64,000 bases of DNA from Sarcocystis neurona (Eukaryota; Apicomplexa; Conoidasida; Eucoccidiorida; Sarcocystidae), in the NCBI GenBank assembly GCA_000727475.1, contig KL647293.1:1176953-1240952 (forward strand), in the 5' to 3' direction. Under the pieces are notes generated by a model, which worked only from the letters and a program-made list of their open reading frames with translations, was not told the origin of the DNA and searched no databases. The position numbers and the translations under genes are program-made. Positions 58,301 to 64,000 of the stretch are shown one piece after another (positions within the stretch are counted from its first letter, which is position 1; each line of letters begins with the position of its first letter).

Positions 58301-61300
58301 CAGATACACCTGGTTCCACGGGACGTGGATATATGGTTTTTCATACGCAAATGCAGCAAGTGCTAGTATTTATTGATCTACACACGTCTGGCTCGTGTGT
58401 GTGTGTGTGTACTACCAATTATACATATATACGCATGTATATATGTATTTGTACAAATACACACACACACACCTACACATATCCACACTTGTCTCAGTAC
58501 AGACACGTATCTACCACGTGTAGACAATCGCGTTAGAGGTACGACACGTCTAATTCGGTACACCCAAAGGCGAAGCAGCTCCATTCTTCTTTGCAGGTAT
58601 ATTACGAATATGCGTACCCTCCGCGCGTCTCTCTCTCTATGTATGTGTGTAGTGCTCTGTCACCCCAGGTGTCCAGTCCCCTGTCTCTGTGTATGTCATT
58701 TCTCTGCGTGTCTGTGTATGCTTGCTTGGCTCTGTCTCGTTGCGTGGGTGCACGTCTACGTGAAGATGAATGCGGTAAGTTGTCCTGCGCATGTGTGTCG
58801 CGCCTTGCTGCGGCCGGCCTGCGTCGACACGGGGCTGGACGCACACTCGCAACACGTGCTGCGCTTCTCCTGCGCGCTGCAGCTCGAGAAGGATGCGGAG
58901 GATATTCAGCGACAGGACAAGCGCCTCTATGCCGAATACGAGGAGGTGTGTGCAGGCGAAATCCGCTATCTACACGCATTACACGTGTACACACATGTAT
59001 CTGGAGAGAGAGAGGAAGTAGCACTTGCGCTCACAGCAAGCACAGCATACACCTTTTGATACATATATATACAAATATGTGTATTTATAGGGAGGTCGAG
59101 TGTACACGCATAGCCTGTCTCAGAGTTACTGTTTCCAGGACAAAAAACGTTACATGACGTGAAGGAAGGAAGCGGCATTACACCCTGCTCTTGTTGAAAC
59201 CAGCCCACCCCGGTGCAATTGCTTTGCATGCTCGTGGATGTTTCTCCTTCCTCCCGCGCGCGTGCAGAGACTCCTCACGCGTCGTTTCTTCCAAAGGGAA
59301 GCTTTCCGAATGTTGCGTTTGCCTTCGCCTCTCCTACAAGACACTTCGTATCTTTACACATCACTACGGAGACAGAGAGAGAAACGGAGAAAGAGAGATC
59401 CTTTTATACATATTCATGTGTATCCAGAGCCACGTGTGCTTACAACTCTATAAACGTAGCTCTTGCACTGTGTATACATGACTCTGCGTGTCCCACATTT
59501 TACACGGTTTTCTGCCAACACACACAAATCCACCTGCCTATGTGTCTCTCTCTTTCTCTCTCCATGCGGCTATATATATATATATATATATATATATCTT
59601 TGGCCTCACGTATTCAATATGTATAGAAAGAGGGAAGGAGCCTCGTATGTAGAGGTAGCGTCCTGTGTCGATGAATGTGACGTGGTATTCATTGATGCGT
59701 GTGCCTGCCCGTGCCTACACACGCCTTTGCAAGAGAGGGTGACAGGGCGCTTGCTGCCGTAGCTGTGCTGCGGCTGCTGCAGCTGTTCTGTGGATTCTGG
59801 TGCCGTGCTGCTACTGCGGCAATCTGCGGCTACTGGTGTAACTTTCTCCTTTTTCTCTTTCTGCTGCTGGGGTAAAGGGGGGGACTGGCACCGCTTCTGC
59901 TACCGCTGGTGCGTCCGCGTGTCGACTGCTTCTCCCTAAGCTGCTGCTTCGTCCTCTTCTACCTCCGCCTGCTGCGGTGTTGCTGCTGCTTGTTTTTCAC
60001 GTCCTGTTTCTTCACTGCTTCTTACGGCTCTACTGTCGTTGCCCGTTGCCCGTTGGTGCTGGTTGTCTTGCGTTGACCGCCTCCGCAGCTGTTGCTTCAG
60101 CACATCTGTTCTTCCTCTTCTTGCTTCTTTTCCCTTCCCCTCGCATCGTTCGTCTGTACCTCGTACTGCGTTCTTGATGTCGTCAGCATTTTTCCTGGTG
60201 GCCTGCTGCTGGGTGCGCGCCTGCAGGTAGAAGGCCGCTTTAATCAGTTACTGTGGAAAGACGAGGAACTGCGGAGCGAACTGCTGAATGAAGCCAAGGC
60301 AGTGGAAGCAAAGCGACAGCAGCTGCAGCAGAAGCAGCGCCGAAGAGAGGAGGAGCAGCAGCTCTCCGTCGGGCGCGAGGAGGCGTTGACTGCTCTGCAG
60401 GAGCGGCTCCCTGCCGCAGAGCGAGCCTTCGAAGACGCACGTGACGAGGTAGAGAAATACAGAGAGTCCATCCAAGGTACGTTTCGCGAGTGAAGCAGCC
60501 CCAGACGAAGAAGAAACGCAGCAGGAACAGAGATGCAGACCAGCGGACCCGGGCGGTAGTAGCAGAGATGCTGCAGGAGGAGCACAAGCAGCACGACAGG
60601 CCGGGGAGACAAGAAGCTCAACACTGCAGAAGCAGAAGCAGCAACAAGAACAAAGCAGCAGCGCTGGCGTAGCCATGTGGACGTGTTACAGAAGACGAGC
60701 AGAGTCGGAGTAAAGAACGTCGTGCAGCAGCAGCGCAAGCATCAGGCAGCGGAAGACGCATGCCTGCACTTTACAAGAGAAGAAGTAGAGCGCCGTTGCC
60801 ACACAAGAGCTGGTGTTTACAGTTTTAGGAAGCACCGAGGGAGAAACGTGCGACAATTTCTTTGCTGAGCCTCCACTTACCTAATGATTTAGATACGTTT
60901 GACGTCGTACGTCAATCCAGGCGAATCTGTCTCTCTCTCTCACTCTCTCTCTCTCTCTATATATATATATATGTGGAAACATAGATGCAGATATATAGGG
61001 AATGAATGGAGATTTGAGCAGACTTATGTACACACGCTCGAACTCGTACGGGGGACTGCATGCGTCACTACACAGGAGGCTGTTCCTTGGTGCGTACACG
61101 TGGCTGCGTTGGTGTGCGTGGATGAGAGGTCGACGCCACGTGCAGATACTCGTGTAAGTACGAGCGCACTACGTATAGAGAGAGAAATAGAGGAAAGAAT
61201 ACTCTCTTGAGAGATACACGTACTGCACGTGTGCGGAGAGAATAAAAGGAAGAGGAAGTGTATTTGTATCCGTACTTGTCTGTGGGCAGATCCGCTGATG

Positions 61301-63785
61301 TGTTTCTCTCTGTATGCATGTGTATGACTTCACACGCAGACGCCTGCAGACACATGTATACGCACAGGCACATACGTAATTATTCGTACAGACCGCACCA
61401 CGCGTATGTTAGAGAGAGTGGCGGACGCACGTGTGTACACAGATAGGTAGCATCATATGCGCATGTGTGTATATATGTATCATTTCACATGTGTATATAC
61501 ATGTATGCGCATACGGTGTACGTACGCTTAGGCGTGGACCATGCGTGCAGCTGGGTGTACGCACGCGGAAATGCGGAAAGGGAATTTCAAGTAGTAGCGC
61601 CGCATGTGAAGCTTGTTGTCTTCTGCGCGCGCGTGAGAGATGAAGGAAAAGAGAAAGTTGGGGCGATGAATAAGAAAGGCGGAAGGGAGGACAGCCAGTC
61701 TAAGGAAAGGAGGAACTTCCTCGCTTGATGCGTGCTCGACGAGTGATAGGCAACTTGCTGGGTGGTAGATACCGACCGAGTGGCTGGGCGACCTCTGTTG
61801 CGGCTGCCGCGCAGCTCTGCGTGCGTCGCTATTTGTGTGGCCAAGTGTGCTGCTGCTGCGTCTTCCCCTCTCCTTGCCTGCGGTGCTGCTGCTGCCGTTC
61901 TGATGCACTGCTTGTGCCACGGGTGCTGCTGCTCTTCTGGAGGCCTGTACGTGGTGCCGCTATCGCTTGTTTTTGATGAAACGCATTGTTGCCCGCTTTT
62001 GCTCCTGCTGGTGTTCTCTGATGGAGTGCCCGTGCTGTGCTGCTCCGGCGTCTTCTGCTTCTTAAGACGGACCAGAGGGCCGCGCGGTGGTGCTGCCTCT
62101 GCTGCTGCTCTTTGCTGCGTTTCTTGCTTCTGCTGCTGCTCGTGGTGGTTCTCTCTGTAAGGACACGTGCAATGAAATTTATTCGCTCAGTGCGCACTCT
62201 ATTCCTCCGTACAGCGTCGCCACACCTGTAGATGGAAGAGGCACGTGTTTGCGCGTGCTGCCGCAGAAGCGTTTGCGCGACCTTCTGCTGCTGCTTCGTC
62301 GCTTGCTGCTGCTGTTGCGTCGTGACCTGCCGCTGCAGCTTGGTCGCTGCTGCTGTTGCCTCGTGGCCTGCTGCTGCTGCTGCTTCGCCGCCTGCTGCTG
62401 CTGCTGCATCGTGCCTTGCCGGTGCTGCTGCTGCTTCTGCGTTGGGGGGTCTGCACCTGTCAGTGCTGCAGGCGCTGTTGCCCCTGCTTTGCACGTGCTG
62501 CTGTGTGGGGCACCGTACTCGTGGTGCGCGCGCGTGTTGCAGCAGCCGTTGCAGCCCCTGCAGCTATCGCGTCTGGTGCCTGATGGACAGCTGCTGCAGT
62601 TGCTCGTGGTGGTGGCCTCTTGCTGCCGTTGGTGTCCCGTCTGTGCTGCTGCCGTGCTGTTGCCGCCGGTATTCCGCTCGTGCTGCTGCGTCGGTGGTGC
62701 TGGGCTGCTGCAACTGCTGCTGCTGCAGGGGAAGTACGGCGGTTGGCCGAGGAGCACCGCCAAAGCGAGCAGCGGCTGGCGCCGCTACAGGGAGCGCTGG
62801 ATGCCTCGATGAAAGTTCTGGCGAAGCTAAATAAAGAGTTTTCTCTGCTGGAGAAGAAGAGGCGCACGGTGGGTCTTCTTCCGCAACAGACACCAACAGC
62901 AGGTTTTCTCAAGCACTGCCGAAAAAGCAGCAGCCGTAGGGCAGGGGAAGCAGCTGCTGCAGACGCGCAGCGGACAGCAGAGCAGCCGCGGCAGCAGTTT
63001 TTCTGCTGTACCTTCGCAGCCGATGTTGCTGCTGACTGCCTGTTTGTACAGAGATAGAGGGAAAAAGACTGCCCACCACGTGCAAGAGTACACGAGAGTA
63101 CGGGTTTATATCTCGCCTCCTGCCGCTGTAGAGGACGATATTGATGTAGCTCCTGCTGTTATGCTGCTGCTACTGCTGCCTATACGCAGTACGAGGAAGC
63201 CTTGCAAGAGGGTGTGTGACTATATATACATATAAATGTATATATATAGATATATACGTGTCTGTGTAAGTCCAGTCTGGTGCACTTGTATGGGGTGCCG
63301 CACTGCCCAGTGTATAGACACCGAAGAAGAGGAACAAAATCACTTATGTCCGGGGTGTGCGCATCTCCTTCTCTACATATATAGGACGTACTGACATGCA
63401 TGTTTGATATACATATATATATATATATGTAGATATATGCGTATGCACATACGTAGGTGATGCATGCATACACTGTGCACGTGGGGTATATGCATATAAA
63501 TATATATATATATATAGCTACATCTTTGAATGTATGTAGGCATGTAATACTGCTGTTTTGGTGTGTGTTTACCAGAGTGAAGAAGAGGTACAGGAACTGC
63601 GGGACAGGGTAGAGAAGCTGCAGCATATGAGGAGCGACGCTCAGAACGCGTTGCATGTGAAAGGGAAGCTTCGCGTGTCTTTGCAGACCGAAGACCAAGA
63701 AACAGCAGCAGCGGCGGGTAAACTTGCTGTAGCCATCGACGCAGACAAGGAAGAAATGCAGCGGCTCAAGCGCTTTATCCTCCAG
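46313..63785 (+). CDS. SMC4: SMC4, condensin ATPase subunit, 5' part (11 exons; continues past the right edge)
   Basis: SMC4 pairs with SMC2 in condensin, which compacts mitotic chromosomes. Exons: 46313-49072, 49766-50101, 52013-52279, 54522-54632, 56188-56331, 57316-57423, 58883-58945, 60227-60476, 62729-62868, 63190-63213 (24 nt, least certain), 63576-63785. These give 1471 codons in consistent phase. Residues 1-893 are low-complexity Ser/Asn then Gln/Ala. The head begins at 894 (KRLMVERVVLENFKSYGHKK), with GPFHK, Walker A GPNGSGKS at 927-934 and FGRRAQQIR. The Q-loop region is FLILQGEVEQIALMKPKA, then GLLEYLEELVGSNRLIEPIQ, both SMC4-like. From 1159 on the protein is coiled coil. A low-complexity insert occupies 964-1019. 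Hinge, second coil and Walker B lie outside. Other SMC4 proteins have roughly 80-200 residues before the head. The ATG at 46313 was preferred over 46133. Confidence 0.93.
46460..48960 (+). repeat. CAG/CAA-derived low-complexity coding tract in SMC4 exon 1
   Basis: The repeat is read mainly in the AGC/AAC frame, giving Ser/Asn runs, up to about 48400. It then switches to the CAG and GCA frames, giving Gln and Ala runs. A second + strand frame (47463-48089) stays open for 208 codons as an Ala/Thr-rich shadow of the same repeat. Confidence 0.8.
49130..49620. repeat. Microsatellite-rich SMC4 intron 1
   Basis: TATATATATGTATATATATACG-type runs near 49157-49190 and further TATG/TACA sequence fill the intron between 49073 and 49765. 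No CAG or CTG tract is present. Confidence 0.75.
50280..52012 (+). repeat. SMC4 intron 2: (TA)n, CAG-rich middle, CTG-rich end
   Basis: A long (TA)n/TATATG run at 50305-50362 is followed by CAG-rich sequence at 50460-50840 and 51220-51300. CTG-rich sequence at 51490-51990 leads to the acceptor CTTTCCGCAG at 52012. The CAG and CTG parts are imperfectly complementary. Confidence 0.7.
52290..54515. repeat. SMC4 intron 3: microsatellites and pyrimidine-rich 3' end
   Basis: Short CAGCAGCAG patches follow the donor (52303-52325, 52355-52372). A GA-rich purine run is at 52425-52570, and TACA/TATG/(TA)n microsatellites fill 52790-53160. The last 150 nt are T/C-rich before TTTTCCGTTAG. No exon is supported; flanking exons join in phase. 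Confidence 0.65.
54633..56187. other. SMC4 intron 4
   Basis: Mostly TATG/TACA/TACG microsatellite sequence (for example 55150-55180, 55690-55960), then T/C-rich sequence from 56020 to the acceptor. Direct joining of the flanking exons keeps phase and matches SMC4 length, so no exon is missing. Confidence 0.6.
56625..57315 (+). repeat. SMC4 intron 5: (TA)n then CTG-rich tract
   Basis: (TA)n runs occur near 56627-56644 and 56680-56692. A CTG-rich stretch at 56935-57310 ends at the acceptor GCCGCTGCAG. The 128- to 168-codon open frames on both strands here are repeat artefacts. Confidence 0.7.
58290..58321. repeat. 20-bp direct duplication in SMC4 intron 6
   Basis: Two near-identical copies of AGATACACCTCGTTCCACGC / AGATACACCTGGTTCCACGG type lie next to each other. 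The rest of intron 6 (57424-58882) is mixed sequence with short AC/TG runs (58400-58475). Confidence 0.6.
59566..60226 (+). repeat. SMC4 intron 7: (TA)n then CTG-rich tract
   Basis: (TA)n at about 59570-59597. From about 59750 a degenerate CTG/TGC-rich stretch runs to the acceptor GCGCCTGCAG at 60226. Confidence 0.7.
60485..62728 (+). repeat. SMC4 intron 8: CAG-rich 5' part, (CT)n/(TA)n, CTG-rich 3' part
   Basis: Directly after the donor at 60477 the sense strand is CAG/GAAG-rich to about 60760. A (CT)n(TA)n block is at 60928-60972. From about 61840 the sense strand is CTG-rich for almost 900 nt to the acceptor TGCTGCTGCAG. Open frames of up to 241 codons in this part are repeat artefacts. 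Confidence 0.72.
62880..63189 (+). repeat. SMC4 intron 9: short CAG-then-CTG intron
   Basis: Only 321 nt long. CAG/GCA triplets dominate 62880-63000 and CTG triplets 63010-63185. It is the most compact example of the CAG-to-CTG polarity seen in introns here. Confidence 0.65.
63214..63575. other. SMC4 intron 10 with TATA-type microsatellites
   Basis: (TA)n and TATG runs near 63222-63258, 63410-63440 and 63496-63518. Both flanking exons are in phase 0. If the 24-nt exon before it is wrong, this is the right half of a single intron from 62869 to 63575. Confidence 0.55.
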
Positions 63786-64000
63786 GTATCTCGTAATCGT
63801 ATGTACATGCATATGATATGAGAGAATCATCTGCATCTATATCCGCCCAAACACACGTAGAAAGATAAAAATACATACATGCACATATATATATATGTAC
63901 AGATAGCTACATGTGTGTGTAGATAGGAATTTGTAGAAGCAGAGGTGTAAGCAGCTATGTGTAGAATGGGATGCGTAGAGAGCCTATCTTCCTCTATGAT
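63786..64000. other. Start of SMC4 intron 11
   Basis: The sequence after CTCCAG|GTATCT is microsatellite-like (TACATACATGCACATATATATATATG). The window ends within this intron. Confidence 0.6.

Noticed and set aside
61829..62834. Several 194- to 241-codon frames on both strands in SMC4 intron 8
   Set aside because: They are shadows of CTG/CAG repeats. Only 62729-62868 fits SMC4 by phase and sequence.
1..64000. Transfer RNA, ribosomal RNA, CRISPR arrays, insertion sequences, bacterial operons
   Set aside because: I saw no cloverleaf with a TTCGA loop, no rRNA-like stretch, no regularly spaced direct repeats of CRISPR type, and no transposase-like frame. The gene structure is eukaryotic.

Overview
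This window is nuclear DNA of a eukaryote, most likely an apicomplexan of the Eimeria/Cyclospora type (coccidia). The genes are split into many short exons with GT-AG introns. CAG/CTG trinucleotide tracts run through introns, leaders and coding sequence, encoding long Ser/Asn/Gln runs. (TA)n and TATG/TACG-type microsatellites fill the larger introns and the spacers. Repeat-rich stretches (about 0-10, 25-40 and 46-64 kb) alternate with repeat-poor stretches (about 11-25 and 40.5-45.9 kb). This recalls the R/P segmentation described for Eimeria tenella chromosome 1. The species assignment is an inference.

Three genes can be named, all on the + strand. (1) A complete Qa-SNARE of the syntaxin-16/Tlg2 type: ten exons, 2829-11595, 322 residues, phase-consistent throughout, with one GC-AG intron. 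(2) A complete GET3/TRC40 (ArsA-family) tail-anchored-protein targeting ATPase: nine exons, 26891-38704, 445 residues, with an inserted exon and no CxxC zinc motif. (3) The 5' part of SMC4, the condensin ATPase: eleven exons from 46313 to 63785, running off the right edge. It has an ~890-residue Ser/Asn/Gln-rich tail before the head domain and a second low-complexity insert inside the head.

Several less certain genes sit mostly in the repeat-poor stretches. These are the last two exons of an unidentified + strand gene (2040-2465), a seven-exon chain for a - strand coiled-coil protein (12505-15116, 5' end unresolved), and a 289-codon - strand ORF with a hydrophobic N-terminus (16284-17153). 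A - strand exon (18993-19248) is followed by a 96-bp tandem array. Isolated exons with good splice sites occur near 17164, 19970-20360, 41759-43118 and 43275-44728. I could not assign functions to these.

Functionally, GET3 delivers C-terminally anchored membrane proteins to the ER, and syntaxin-16 is a typical tail-anchored protein, so the window holds both a targeting factor and a plausible client. SMC4 belongs to chromosome condensation and has no evident link to the other two. All gene models were built by eye from splice signals, reading phase and family similarity; no transcript data or database search was used.
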